64,000 nucleotides of DNA from Byssochlamys sp. IMV 00236 (taxonomy: Eukaryota > Ascomycota > Eurotiomycetes > Eurotiales > Thermoascaceae): positions 744,001 through 808,000 of the forward strand of contig MSJH02000812.1 in NCBI GenBank assembly GCA_001931875.2, given 5' to 3'. Below are positions 11,011 through 23,500 of this stretch, piece by piece; the stretch's first letter is position 1; each line of letters begins with the position of its first letter. The notes under the pieces are model-generated. The model was not told where the DNA came from, ran no database searches, and saw only the letters and a list, made by a program, of their open reading frames with translations. The position numbers and the translations under genes were made by a program.

Positions 11011-13594
11011 CATCGCTTTCCTTATGAGGTATTATTAAGTATTATGGCAACCTCTCCTGGATGATCAAGAATATAATAACATCATGGATAAAATGAGCCT
11101 AGACGAGATACCAGTATTAATCGATCATCACATCAGTCAATGGATCAATAGTATACTAATACTAACAGCCTTCCGGATGCCTGACTATGCGCCGCTACTT
11201 CCCGCATTGTCATTATTATTATTCCATAAGGACCCAAGTACATAGTACAATAGCTAAGATTCCCCCAACCCGGGATAGAGAAGTATGGAAACCATTAATT
11301 AAAATAATAATAATACAAAAAAGGAAAAAATGCAAGCATCCCATGCATGGTTCCTTGCAAGGTATGTAAAATCGGATCCGCAGTTTTGCGGCACAGCAGA
11401 AAAGCAAAGACGTTCAAACCCCTGAAACTTAAGACTTTGACCTTGCACACCGGGATCCTGATTAAGGCGTCTAGACCCGACATGCGCTGCAGAACGTTGA
11501 GAACGGACCGTTTATCTGCAGAGGTCGCACGGACTAGTTCCTAACTTCCTCGTGTTTTGAGGTGGTTAGAGTTATACGGAGTAGAGTGTTGAATGCTAAT
11601 GTAGAAGGAGACAGGGATGAGATGGGTTAATTATGTAGTTATTATATGTCAACTACTAAGAGAGAGGAGTAGAGATTTCTTTGTTCGTATGTACATCCTT
11701 GGCAACTTCTTAGTTAACTAGAGTACTGTAGTTAAATGGAGTATTTCCGTGGTGTATTTCGAGTGAGTAGTCAGTTAAGATGTCCCTGGGCATAGATAGC
11801 ATAACTTGGGGCTGGTGCCTATTAGTAGTATTCATGCTGCGAGCAATTCCGAAAAGTACTCGTAGTTCCAAGAGTACTTCGGCTGGAAACATGGAGAGAA
11901 ATGGCTTGAGGCATGACGAAGACCCCCATGGGTTGGACCTCGGTGCGGGCGAAGGAAGGGACTGACGACGACGACCGAAGCTCCGTGCAACCGTAGACTA
12001 TCGCATCGCCAACGGGCATGCGGCAAGTAACGGGTAACGAAAAGCTGATAATCTACTCCGTATGGTAACTAATTGCTGCTTCTCTTTTGCCCCGGACCAG
12101 AGAGAGCATACCATAGGGCAGAATGTAGTGCCGGAATATTACATTATTACATTACATATTACATATTACAGTAGTAAAAGTAATAAAGGAGGAGAATAAT
12201 AATAATACGAACCAATTAGTTGTCTTTTATTTCTGTCTCTCCTTCACGGCGTTTTCTAGGGGGAAGAGCTGCGTAGATTATCGCCGAGAACCAGCCGGGC
12301 TTGAAGCGAGCAACCCCACAGGGGATGTGCTGGATCTGGAGGGTTGGGGATGGGCGATGGTGAGACTGGTTCTGGGATTGGCCTGTTGCGGAACCGATTT
12401 TCTGCTCTGGACGATTCTCGGTAATTATTGGGAAGAAAAATTGTGGATGACGATGATTTGATGGGTGCACACTATCTATGGTATGGGTATGGTATCTCTA
12501 ACTATGGTACTGGTTTATCATGATGAGATGATGATAGAAGAAAAAGCGAAAACTTAGTGTATTATTATGTTTTCCCCAGACTGACTACTGACTCCGTACT
12601 TTTTTTACTCCTCATTATTACTACTCCGTACCCCAGGCTGCCTTTTTTTTGGTTTCTGGAGCAAATTCAATCCAGTCGAACTTTCGCCGCCACCAGAGAG
12701 GATCGATCGGTTTTCTTGCCCACGAGTCGACGACCGTCCAGACGGGCCGCCACGGGGCTGGGCTGGACGCCAAATGGACGGAAGGTCAAGTCACCTGCTT
12801 TTCCCACCCCCCGTTTCTGGAGATTGAAAGGGTAAGGTAACTAGAGTTAAGTCTAGTAATAATAGTATGGAGGATCTTCTGGGGAAAAAACGAAGCCAGG
12901 ATGCGAACAGGAAGGCCAAGTTGTTGGCCGATTGGCTTCCCGGGGAGGGGGATCTCTTCCCCACGTCCGGTGGCTAAAACTATCGATGTCATTGCCTGGC
13001 TGATGCTGATGCTCGTACTCTAGAGTTACGCAGAAAGTTACTACTACTAGTATCTAGAGTATGTTGGTGGCATTATGAACTATGGCATGGATGAACCCCG
13101 CCTTACCATAGGTACCATACAGTCTGGAGTTTGGACACGGGGGGGTTCTCGTATTACATATCTTTGGGAAAGGATGGATGGATGGATTGATTGATTGATG
13201 GTAGATACAGCTGCAGTCTATCTGCTGTGTTCTCAATAATACGATAACAGTCTGCAGAGTATGTATTAGAGACAACCCCCATGTCGCCGGTAAGCCCTGA
13301 GCTTTCCCTGGATGGCCAATAATAAATGCAATGCCATAATGCAACCGGTCGCGAGTTCGTCTTTTCCCCGGAGCAACGGAACGACGGGCTGTCACGCCCC
13401 GCATGGCCGAGTGCGCTCAGCGCTCTTCGGGCGAGCGTCTGTCTGGACAGCTTAGTTCACCTGCCATCTAATTCATCGACACGGCTTAAACCCCAAGGAG
13501 GCAGATCAATCGACCGGAAACTCCTCGTCATGTATTATTGATTCGGGGTTGGGGGGGGACATCGTATTCAACATTTAAAGCTGCTGCCCGCCGC

Positions 13595-13614
13595 NNNNNN
13601 NNNNNNNNNNNNNN
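13595..13614. other. assembly gap (20 N)
   Basis: Twenty N residues interrupt the sequence. The ten bases before the gap (13585-13594) and the ten after it (13615-13624) are the same, TGCCCGCCGC, so the two contigs may simply overlap. The gap is in the facA upstream region and does not touch a coding exon. Confidence 0.97.
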
Positions 13615-13637
13615 TGCCCGCCGCCGTCACCGGTTCC

Positions 13638-13657
13638 CCCCGCCCCCCTCTCCCCGG
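13638..13657. promoter_or_regulatory. candidate paired CreA sites upstream of facA
   Basis: Two matches to the CreA consensus SYGGRG on the minus strand lie within 20 bp: CCCCGC at 13638-13643 and CCCCGG at 13652-13657, about 415 bp before the facA ATG. A third match is at 13366-13371. Closely spaced pairs are the form usually bound in vivo, and acetate-utilisation genes of Aspergillus are known to be under carbon catabolite repression. The motif is short and GC-rich DNA surrounds it, so chance matches are possible. Confidence 0.35.
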
Positions 13658-13701
13658 TTGTCACTTCTCCCGTTGTGTATACCAACTCTTCCTATCTATC
13701 T

Positions 13702-13728
13702 TATATATATATATATATATATATATAT
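13702..13728. repeat. TA dinucleotide microsatellite
   Basis: About thirteen TA units in the facA upstream region, about 345 bp before the ATG. Confidence 0.9.
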
Positions 13729-14072
13729 CCTCATAGATACTCCTAAATACTCATAAAAACCTATCCCTATCGTCTTCCATCACCTCAATTTTCCCGTGTT
13801 CCCGGATCGTCAGGGTCTCGCTGCGAGTGTCCGGTCTTCGGCGGTCGAGAGCCCAACGCGCCGGTCGATTTCCGTCATAGCTTCTTGAACCCCGCCCGCC
13901 GCGCAGAAGTTGGGAAGGACTACTTTAGTAGCTCCTCTCGTGTGTGCGTCTCACCCCCGTTTTCTCTCGCCGTCCTCCGCCATTGCGCCTTCAAGCTGAC
14001 CTGCGTGGCCTTTTTTCTCATAGAAGAGGACACAATTTACAGAACCAGTTTAATCACATCCGTCGATTCACC

Positions 14073-16350
14073 ATGTCTGAGGGGGACGTTATGCCACCGA
14101 AGCCCGCCGTGGTAAGCTCGCTCTCTCTTTATTCTGTCTCTCTCGGCCAATCCCTGCTGCCGGATTTGCCAGCTGCTTTCGACCGAACTATCCCCGTGCT
14201 AACGCAGGAACGCAATTTGCAACAGGTGCTCGAGGCTCACGATGTCGACACTTTCCATGTTCCCAAGGCATTCTACGACAAGCACCCCAGCCGGCCTCAT
14301 CTGAAGGATCTCGATGAATACAAGAAGCTGTACGAGGAGTCCATCCGGGATCCCGACACCTTCTGGGCCCGGATGGCCCGCGAACTCCTGAGCTGGGACC
14401 GCGATTTCCAGACCACCCACACTGGCTCCTTTGCCAACGGCGACAACGCCTGGTTCGTCGAGGGCCGGCTGAACGCCTCGTTCAACTGCGTCGACCGTCA
14501 CGCTCTCGCCGACCCCAACAAGGTCGCCATCATCTACGAGGCCGACGAGCCCAACGAGGGCCGCAACATCACCTATGGCGAGCTCCTGCGGGAGGTGTCG
14601 CGTGTCGCCTGGGTCCTCAAGCAGCAGGGTGTCAAGAAGGGAGACACCGTCGCCATCTATCTGCCCATGATCCCGGAGGCTCTGGTGGCCTTCCTGGCCT
14701 GCTCCCGCATCGGTGCTGTGCACTCGGTCGTCTTCGCTGGTTTCTCTTCCGACTCCCTCCGTGACCGTCTGCTCGACGCCCAGTCCAAGGTCATCATCAC
14801 CACCGATGAGGGTAAGCGTGGTGGCAAGCTGATTGGCACCAAGAAGATCGTCGACGAGGCCCTGAAGCACTGCCCCGACGTGAAGAACGTCCTGGTCTAC
14901 AAGCGCACCGGCGCGGATGTGCCGTGGACCAAGGGCCGGGACCTCTGGTGGCACGAGGAGGTCGAGAAGTACCCCAACTACCTGCCCCCGGAGCCCGTCA
15001 ACTCGGAGGACCCTCTCTTCCTGCTCTACACCTCCGGTTCGACCGGCAAGCCCAAGGGTGTCATGCACAGCACGGGTGGTTACCTGCTGGGCGCGGCCGC
15101 CACGGGCAAGTATGTCTTCGACATCCACCCCGAGGACCGCTTCTTCTGCGGTGGTGATGTGGGCTGGATCACCGGTCACAGCTACGTCGTCTACGCTCCG
15201 CTGTTGCTGGGCTGCTCCACCGTCGTCTTCGAGAGTACTCCCGCCTACCCCAACTTCTCCCGTTACTGGGACGTCATCGAGAAGCACAAGGTCACCCAGT
15301 TCTACGTTGCTCCGACCGCGCTGCGTCTGCTGAAGCGTGCTGGTGACGAGCACATCCACCACAAGATGGAGCACCTCCGTGTGCTCGGTTCCGTCGGAGA
15401 GCCCATCGCTGCTGAGGTCTGGAAGTGGTACTTTGAGAAGGTCGGAAAGGAAGAGTGCCACATTGTCGACGTAAGACCCCTCCTTTTCTTCCTTTCTTCT
15501 ACAGAATATATTCTGGCAAAATTAATGGATCAAATTGGCTAATTCGCGTTTCTAGACCTACTGGCAAACCGAGACCGGTTCGCACGTGATCACCCCTCTG
15601 GGTGGTGTGACCCCCACGAAGCCGGGAAGTGCCTCGCTGCCTTTCTTCGGTATCGAGCCCGCCATCATCGACCCCGTCTCCGGCGAGGAGATCACGGGCA
15701 ACGATGTCGAGGGTGTTCTCGCCATCAAGCAGCCCTGGCCCAGCATGGCCCGTACCGTCTGGGGCGCCCACAAGCGCTACATGGACACCTACCTGAACGT
15801 GTACAAGGGCTACTACTTCACCGGAGACGGTGCTGGCCGTGACCACGACGGCTACTACTGGATCCGTGGCCGTGTGGACGATGTTGTTAACGTGTCGGGA
15901 CACCGTCTGTCGACCGCTGAGATTGAGGCGGCCCTGGTCGAGCACCCCCAGGTTGCGGAGGCGGCCGTCGTGGGTATTGCCGACGAGCTGACCGGTCAGG
16001 CCGTCAACGCCTTCGTGTCGCTGAAGCCAGGCAACGAGACGACCGAGCAGGTGCGCAAGGACCTGGTCATGCAGGTCCGTAAGTCGATCGGACCGTTTGC
16101 TGCCCCCAAGGCCGTCTTTGTGATCGACGACCTGCCCAAGACCCGCTCCGGTAAGATCATGCGCCGTGTTTTGCGCAAGATCCTGAGCGGTGAGGAGGAC
16201 AGTCTAGGTGACGTCTCGACGGTAAGTTTTTTTCAGAGCCTTCTGCCATTTAATATCAATTGTCATGGATACTGACTGTGCGAATAGCTGTCCGACCCGT
16301 CTGTGGTGGACAAGATCATCCAGGTTGTCCACGCTGCGCGCAAGAAGTAA
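14073..16350 (+). CDS. facA: acetyl-CoA synthetase (AMP-forming), FacA
   Basis: Activates acetate with ATP and CoA to acetyl-CoA, feeding the glyoxylate cycle and histone acetylation. Exons are 14073-14111, 14226-15470, 15556-16221 and 16288-16350, giving 670 aa, the length I recall for A. nidulans FacA. For intron 1 I chose the second of two tandem CAG acceptors (14225), giving [17 protein letters not shown], which agrees with the orthologue; the first (14207) would add six residues. The adenylate-forming core [12 protein letters not shown], the motif [10 protein letters not shown] just after intron 2, [11 protein letters not shown] and the C-terminal RSGKIMRR, whose Lys is the acetylation-controlled catalytic lysine of the family, are all intact. 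No signal peptide is seen and a cytosolic or nuclear location is expected. Codon use is strongly biased to C/G in third positions, as expected for high expression. FacB activation is known for the orthologue but not shown here. Confidence 0.95.
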
Positions 16351-17505
16351 AGGGCAATCTGAAACGAAAGAAAACGAACTTAAAAAAAAAAGAACAAAAA
16401 ACAAAACCGAACAGAACATAATCCCAATGAAATAAAGGGAACGAGGAGGAAACCCCCACCCTTACTTACGTCGGCTTCGATACCAACGAGTATAAGTCCG
16501 TGGCATGAGTAGAGTCTGCATGGATGAGCGACTCTTTTCTGATGCATTGATCGTGCATGACCTTTTGCAGATTCCCACGTTTGTACAGAGCATATTCTGG
16601 ATATATCCATGTTTATATCTTCCAATTTTATTCCAGCCCACTACCGTATGCATGTTACTCCTCTTCATAAATAATGCCAGTAGAAAGAATACTAGATCGA
16701 ACCTTGGAAAGGCCGTCAAGAAACCGTTTTAAGCTAGCTCTCTAGCACCTGCAGAGTAACGGCGCCTCTCTGCAGTGTGATGGCCGTGCTCCGATTGGGC
16801 CACTCAACACGATTAGTCATGCACTCACATGACTGCCTACCGGAATGCTCTGCTCCCAGCGTCTCTGCCTGGTAGGACCATAAGTTAATCGACTTATTAT
16901 TATTTCTCTCTTTGTCTCTCTCTCTCTCTCTGGTTATTATTTATTAGACTATATATCTATCTACCTCTTATCTTTTTGCCGCTCTTTTCTCTTTCTGCTC
17001 TCCGTCTCTCTCCCAACCAGCCTCCAGCTTCTCCCCCGTCAATCCCGTTCGGGAATAGACTCAGCCGCTCTAAGCGAACCCGCCCTTCCTAACCTCCTCT
17101 ACAGCTTTCTCTCCTCCTCTTAAGCATCGCGTGTCTCGTAGCAGGTCTCCCATCACCTTACCTTCGCCTCTTTCTCCCCTGCTCGTTCTCCGGTGCACCC
17201 TCCAAGCGGATTCTCTTCGATCCTCCGCAGCTTGCACACGGCTCTTTAGACCGCCACTCCGCATTTCCGGCGGCCAATCCCTGTTTGCATCTTGCCTGAA
17301 GCGCGTCGCGGTTATCTATTCCCCTTCTCGCCGCTCTGTCTTCAGCCGTCTCCCTCGACCTTTTCTTCTCTTTGTCCCTTGTAATTTAGCATACTACTTT
17401 GATCGCCTCACCCCCGCGCTGTCGCCTTTTGCGCACTCGATAACGTCGCTTGAACGGATGAATTAATACGAGGGAAGAAAAAAAGAGAGAGACAGCAAAG
17501 AAAAA
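16351..17505. other. intergenic, CT-rich leader of the nucleoporin gene
   Basis: Holds the facA 3' end (A-rich tract at about 16380) and the promoter and long pyrimidine-rich leader of the nucleoporin gene, including a TC run at about 16909-16931. CT-rich tracts just before start sites are common in strongly expressed fungal genes. No gene was recognised. Confidence 0.6.
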
Positions 17506-20500
17506 ATGTCTTTCGGTGGATTCGGTGGCTTCGGCCAGAACAACCAGCAGAGCTCCGGCTTTGGAACCGGCTCTGGGTTTGGAGGATCAGGAACAGGAGG
17601 AGGTAGGTGTTCACTTTTGTCAACTTGCGATTCAGAACTTTTCCCTCCGTGATTTGGGGACTTTGGACTTCCCGTCGCTGGCGCTCTCGATGTCAACCCG
17701 CGGCCGTTGGAAGGAAAAGACGACGACGAGAGAGGGAGAGAAGAAAAAAAGAATCGCATAGCCAACTACCACTCGCGGATCACCTCCCGGCGTCGAAGGC
17801 GCAAATCTGCAACGGAAAAGAAAGCAAAGGGCCAAAAGAAAAACAAAAAAGGAGTAATCCTCAGTTCAGAACAGTCTCTGACCGCGTTTTTTACCCCATG
17901 ATCTAGGCTTTGGGTCTACGTCGTCACCGTTTGGCGGCACTAATACGACCGGTGGCGGCTTGTTCGGTAGCACATCGGGCGGCTTTGGCTCCGGCGGAGG
18001 TACGTGATCAACAAACCTGCCGTGAAATTCGCAGGATGGACGTTTCTTCTCGTTTTGCGACTGTAACGTTGGCGGTGAATGTGATGGCCGCGGTGGCTGG
18101 CCTGCCACGAGGCATTCACTGTCTGGCCACCTCTGGCGTCCGCACACAACACTTCGAGCCAAGCGTACTTGGATCCGTACCCAGGAGCGCCAGCAACACT
18201 TCCTTTCTCTTCTCTACGAATCAACGGCAGTCCAAAGTCTCTCTTTAACTCACAGCTCGTTTTTTTTCTTCGTTTTTTCACATCCTTTTTTCTTTGCACT
18301 TACTGCGATACGCAAGATGTCTCTCGCAGTTACTGACTCAGTACATGTAGGATTCGGCTCTACTCAGAACCAGTCGAACTCCCTCTTTGGCAGTCAAAAT
18401 CGTACGACTGGCTTCGGATCCACCCCTGCGACAAGCGGTGGCAGTCTCTTCGGGGGCGGTACTGCGACGTCTGGTGGCACGGGATTCGGTGGCTTTGGTT
18501 CGACCTCGAACACAGGCGGATTCGGTAGCGCCAACACTGGTGGTGGTATGTTTGGCAACAAGACGGGTGGCTTTGGAAGCAGCACTGGCACAACTGGGTT
18601 TGGCACTGGAACAACAGGAGGCTTCGGGACCGGCACAACGACCACTGGGTTCGGTGCTGCGGCCGGATCCGCCTTCCAAGGCGCTATTCCTCCTTGCGAG
18701 GGAACTGGAGGCACTCCATTCAACCCTGTGACGGAGAAGGACACCAGCTCCAATGTCACCAACCACTACCAGAGCATCACTTATATGCAACCTTACAGCA
18801 GATACTCCTTTGAGGTGAGTTTCATTAAGTTGCGTATTCTTTTTTAGCCTTTGGTTACTAACAATAGCATAGGAACTTCGTCTAGCTGATTATCAACAAG
18901 GCCGTAGATACGGCAACGGAAGCGGCCAGGCTGGAGCGTTCGGTACCCCTGCCTTTGGTGGAACTGGTTTTGGACAGCAGACTACCACCACTGGCTTCGG
19001 CGGTACCACGACTACGCCTTTCGGTGGTGCTGCTACGAGCGCGCCATCTGCTTTTGGACAGACTGCCACGACTGGTGGTTTCGGTTCCACCTCGACGAAC
19101 CCTTTGTTCGGAGCTCAGAAGCCAGCCACTTCCCTCTTCGGAACCTCAACCACCAACACCTCTCAGCCTACCCTCTTTGGCGGCAATACCGCAACGACTG
19201 GTGGCTTTGGGAGCACCGGCGGTACGACTGGAGGCTTCGGAACGGGTGGTTCACTGTTTGGTAGCAACGCCAACCAGCAGCAACAGCAGAACAAACCGCT
19301 GTTTGGAGGCACCACAGGAACCGGATTCGGTACTGGCACTGGATTCGGTCAGCAGAACACTACCAGCGCCGCCAATCCGTTCGGAGCGACGACAGCCACC
19401 GCTTCTCCGTTTGGTGGTCAGCAGCAGACTGGCACCAGTGCCTTTGGTGGATTCGGACAGCAGAACCAGACCCAGCAAACAGGGACTGGTGGAGGGCTGT
19501 TTGGTGGCGCGAACCAGCAACAGCAGCAGAAGCCAAGTCTTTTTGGCTCAGGAACTGGAACTGGAACTGGGCTCTTTGGCCAAAACAACCAGCAGACTAC
19601 CACTGGTGGTGGTCTCTTCGGCAATACCAATCAGCAAACGGGCACTGGAGGATTGTTTGGTGGTGGTGCGCAGCAGCAGGAGCAAAAGCCTAGTCCGTTT
19701 GGAGGCGCCACGGCCACCGGAACCAGTGCCTTTGGTGGATTTGGACAGCAAAACCAGAACCAGCAGGCCGGCACTGGTGGTGGCCTCTTTGGCAGCACTG
19801 CCAACCAGCAACAACAGAAGCCGAGTCTTTTCGGAAGCACCACCACGGGAGGTGGTCTTTTCGGCCAGACCAACACTGGAACTGCTCAACCAGGAGGCAC
19901 CTCGCTTTTCGTCGGTGCGCAGAACCAGCAACAGCAGACTGGAGGCCTGGGGACCACAAGCTTGTTCGGCGGCACTCAAAACCAGCAGCAGCAACAGCAA
20001 CCGTCGCCAGCTCCAGGCTCCCTACAGGCTTCGCTGCTGGATGGAAATCCTTATGGCAACCAGTCTATATTCTCTGGATTGCCGGGTCCCAATGCCCCCA
20101 GCCCAGGTCCCCTTGCGACCCCTCTGTCTTCTAGCATGAAACAGAAGCAGCGCACCCCTCTGCCTGTCTACAAGATTACCCCCAATGCGGCGAACCGTCT
20201 CATCACCCCCCCTAAGCGCCAGGGATACGGATTTTCTTACTCTACCTACGGATCCCCCTCTAGCACGACCAGCACCCCTAATGGACTGGGCGGTAGCCTC
20301 TTGGGTGGTGGCAGCATCCGCGGCGGTGCAGGTCTTACCGGCAGCTTCGGCCGTAGTTTTAACAAGAGTTTCTCTACTAGCAACCTGCGCAAGACTTTCG
20401 ATCCGGATACCGATAGCATTCTGGCTCCTGGCGCGTTCACTCCTGGTAGTTCGCGCTACTCGAGCGGTAGCCTTAAGCGGCTGACAATTGACCGCAGCCT

Positions 20501-23500
20501 GAGAAGCGATCTCTTTTCACGCGCAGCTAGCACCTCTTCTGGTGCCATCACCAACGGCGACGACGTCGCTCATCAGGGCAGCAAATTGAAGAAGAGGGTT
20601 AGCTTTGACTCCGAGTCGCAGGAGCCGGACGGTGCCGGCGAAGGTGCCGTTGTGCGTGCGGAGACTGAGAGCCCTGAGCCCACTGCTGAAGAACTCGGTT
20701 TCCTGCGATCCGTCCGCAAGGACGGCCAGGTCAACGGTGTGAACGGCGTCAAGGCCACCGCAACAACGGTCGAGTCTCCTTCCCGGCCAGAGATGGAGTC
20801 CGTCCGCGGCAACGAACTTGCTGTGGTCCCAGAGGCCGAGAGCCCCCCCACGAACGGTGTTTCCAAGTTGCCATTTGTTCCCACTGCTGATCCTCAGCCC
20901 GGCGAGTACTGGATGAAGCCTTCGCGAGCTGAACTCAGCAAGATGAGCCGCGATGAGCTGAAGCACGTCGTCGGTTTTACGGTCGGACGCCAGAAGTGCG
21001 GTCAAGTCACTTTCGACGAGCCTGTTGACCTGACCACAGTCGACCTTGACCAGATCTTCGGCGGAATTGTCGTGATTGGAGTTCGTTCGATCACCGTCTA
21101 CCCCGATGATGTGCACAAGCCCCCGATGGGCAAGGGGCTCAACGTCCCCTCGACCCTCCGAATCGAGAACTCCTGGCCCCGCGGTCGAGACAAGAAGTCA
21201 CCGTCTCCCCTTACCAGCGGCCCTCTGTTCGACAAGCATGTTGACCGTTTGAGAAAGGTGCACAACACCCAGTTCGTGGCATACGAGAAGGATGCCGGAA
21301 CCTGGATCTTCAAGGTGCCTCACTTCACCACTTATGGTCTTGACTACGATGACGACGATGAAGGTGAGAGCCACAACCAAAGCACATTGAGTGCCGCTCC
21401 TGACACACCCACTCCCAAGGCTCATTCACCCGCGAATCTGGACCACACCGTGGGCTCTGAGCCGACCTCATCCTTTTCGATCGACGAGTCTTTCGTGGGC
21501 TCTATAGCCGGGGTGGAGGACGACACATTCGATTTTAAGAAGCGCAAGATGGTCCCGGGAGCGTTTGGTAACCGGATGGGAACGATTGAAGATGAGGGGG
21601 TAGAATCGGAGGGAGAGACGGAGGAGTCTTTTTTAGAGGACGGCTCCGCGGGTTCGACTATTGAACAGGATGGCGACGAAGACGTTACTGAAAGTCAGCA
21701 ATCTATCGAGTCAGAAGTTGGATCTGATGAGGACGACGAAATGGAGATGGCCGGCTCCTTTCCTACGCCTCATCGCACCGCGGAGCAGGATAATACCACA
21801 GGCAGCATTATGTCGGATTTTGAGTACACACAGCGCTCGGTTAACCCTTGGGGTACGCCATCCAAAGCTCAGCTCGACCTTAGCGGAGACTGGGCAGACC
21901 AGCTGCAGCGAACGATCAGTCCAAGGAAGCAGAACCGTGATGCACTCCGTGAGATACAAGCAAATGCCTTTGCGGATAAGCATCTGCTGGATGATACGCC
22001 CAAGGACAAGACCGCGACGGACGGACGCCAGAAAGGTTTTACGACTAGCATTGATTTGATGAATTCGTTATTTCAGCAACCGCGCAAGCAGGGACAGGCT
22101 CCAACGAAGAAGCAGAATGTGCAACCCCAAGCTCTACAGGTTTGACTCCCTTGTTAATAATTGCTCAATATTCCCCTTTCCTTTCCCAAGATTGTATTTA
22201 GGAACCCCTGGGCCTTAAGCCCAGTCATATGCAGATAGCGAAAATGAGAATCCCAAGAATCGAATAGCTAAAATCTTTGTCTTTGCAGTGGCCCTATTCC
22301 AAGCAACCCAAGACCTTCGCCACCGACTCGAATGAGCTTACTGAAGACGATATTGCGTTCCATCACTCGTTCAAACCACGCTGGGGTCCTATGGATTCGA
22401 TCATCTGCGCGAAGAATGACATGAGAAACACTCTTCCCGACCCTGGAGAGCCCTGGGAGCAGGGGTTTTCCATTACGAGCGAAGGCCGCGATATCGTCCT
22501 ACTGGCTTTCAATAAGACTCCAGAGGTTGGTGGCTAACTCCACGAGTAGAAACCGAGCTTTATTTGCTGATCCCTTTTCTAGTCCGAGGCATTGCTAGAG
22601 ACTCAGCGTGAACAATCTATCGTTCGTCGCGTTGATGGCGTCCCCTTTGCCCGTCTGGCAAAGGCTGATCTGCGCCAATTCATTCAGCTCTCGGCACAGA
22701 CCGACGCGGAGCGGCAGATCTGGCAACTGGCAAACATTCTCTTTAATGACGATATTGAGGATGATATCTCTGCTAGTGTCCCCGCCCATCTTCGATCGAG
22801 ATATGCGCACCGCATCAAGAAGGACCGTCTTAGTCGACTGTGGGAAAGTATTGTCCGTGAGAGGCACCCGAAGGATCTAGAGCAGTTCGACTCTGCAGAG
22901 GAACGTGCCGTTGCTTTGCTCTGTTCGCACCGGCTTGATGAGGCTTGCAGGACATTGGTGGAGAGTGGCAACTTGCATCTTGCAACACTCCTCGCGCAAA
23001 TCGGCCGCAACTCAACTACGCGAGCTGATATGCAGAAGCAGGTCGAGTCATGGCGCCAGCACAATGTCTACTCCGAAATGAGTGAGCCGATCCGGGCTCT
23101 GTATGAGCTTCTCGCTGGTAACGCTCTCCGCAGCGAAGGCAAGCCGGGTGGCGCGTTGGAAGATCGCGCTTCGACATTTACTTTCAGTGAACGTTTCCGC
23201 CTCGACTGGTTCCAAGCTTTTGGTCTGCGTCTCTGGTATTGCATTGCTGAGGACGAACCGATCGAATTTGCTGTCTCCAAGTTCCTTCATGACATCACCG
23301 ATGGTGGTGAGCCTGCCTTCCCCTTGCCATCATATCTGGAGGCGAATCGCGAGGCGGCACGCAACAACACCGATATTCTTGGCCGCGAGTCCCCTCTTTG
23401 GGTGCTTTTGAAGGTCTATGCGGTGGCAGCTGGCGGTGCTGATGCTGCTACTCTTCCCAAGTTGGAATTCCCGGCAGCAGTGCTTCCCGAGTCCGTATCT

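Larger units (their letters stand above)
11011..14072. other. long intergenic region upstream of facA, with assembly gap and simple repeats
   Basis: Three kb between GET2 and facA, both on the plus strand. It holds the GET2 3' end, a 20-N gap, a TTACATA-type direct repeat (12136-12170), a GGAT/TGAT tetranucleotide run (about 13171-13200), a TA run and the facA promoter and leader. A CCAAT box lies at 13316-13320. Open frames in this stretch are short and unconvincing. Because the gap lies inside, the true length is uncertain. Confidence 0.6.

Noticed and set aside
14199..15461. A 420-codon open frame antisense to facA
   Set aside because: It is a shadow of the strongly biased facA codons (few T or A in third positions) and shows no domain of its own.
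18955..20139. A 394-codon frame overlapping the nucleoporin repeats in another reading frame
   Set aside because: The repetitive FG-coding DNA keeps all frames open; the product is low-complexity Leu/Ser/Arg with no family match.
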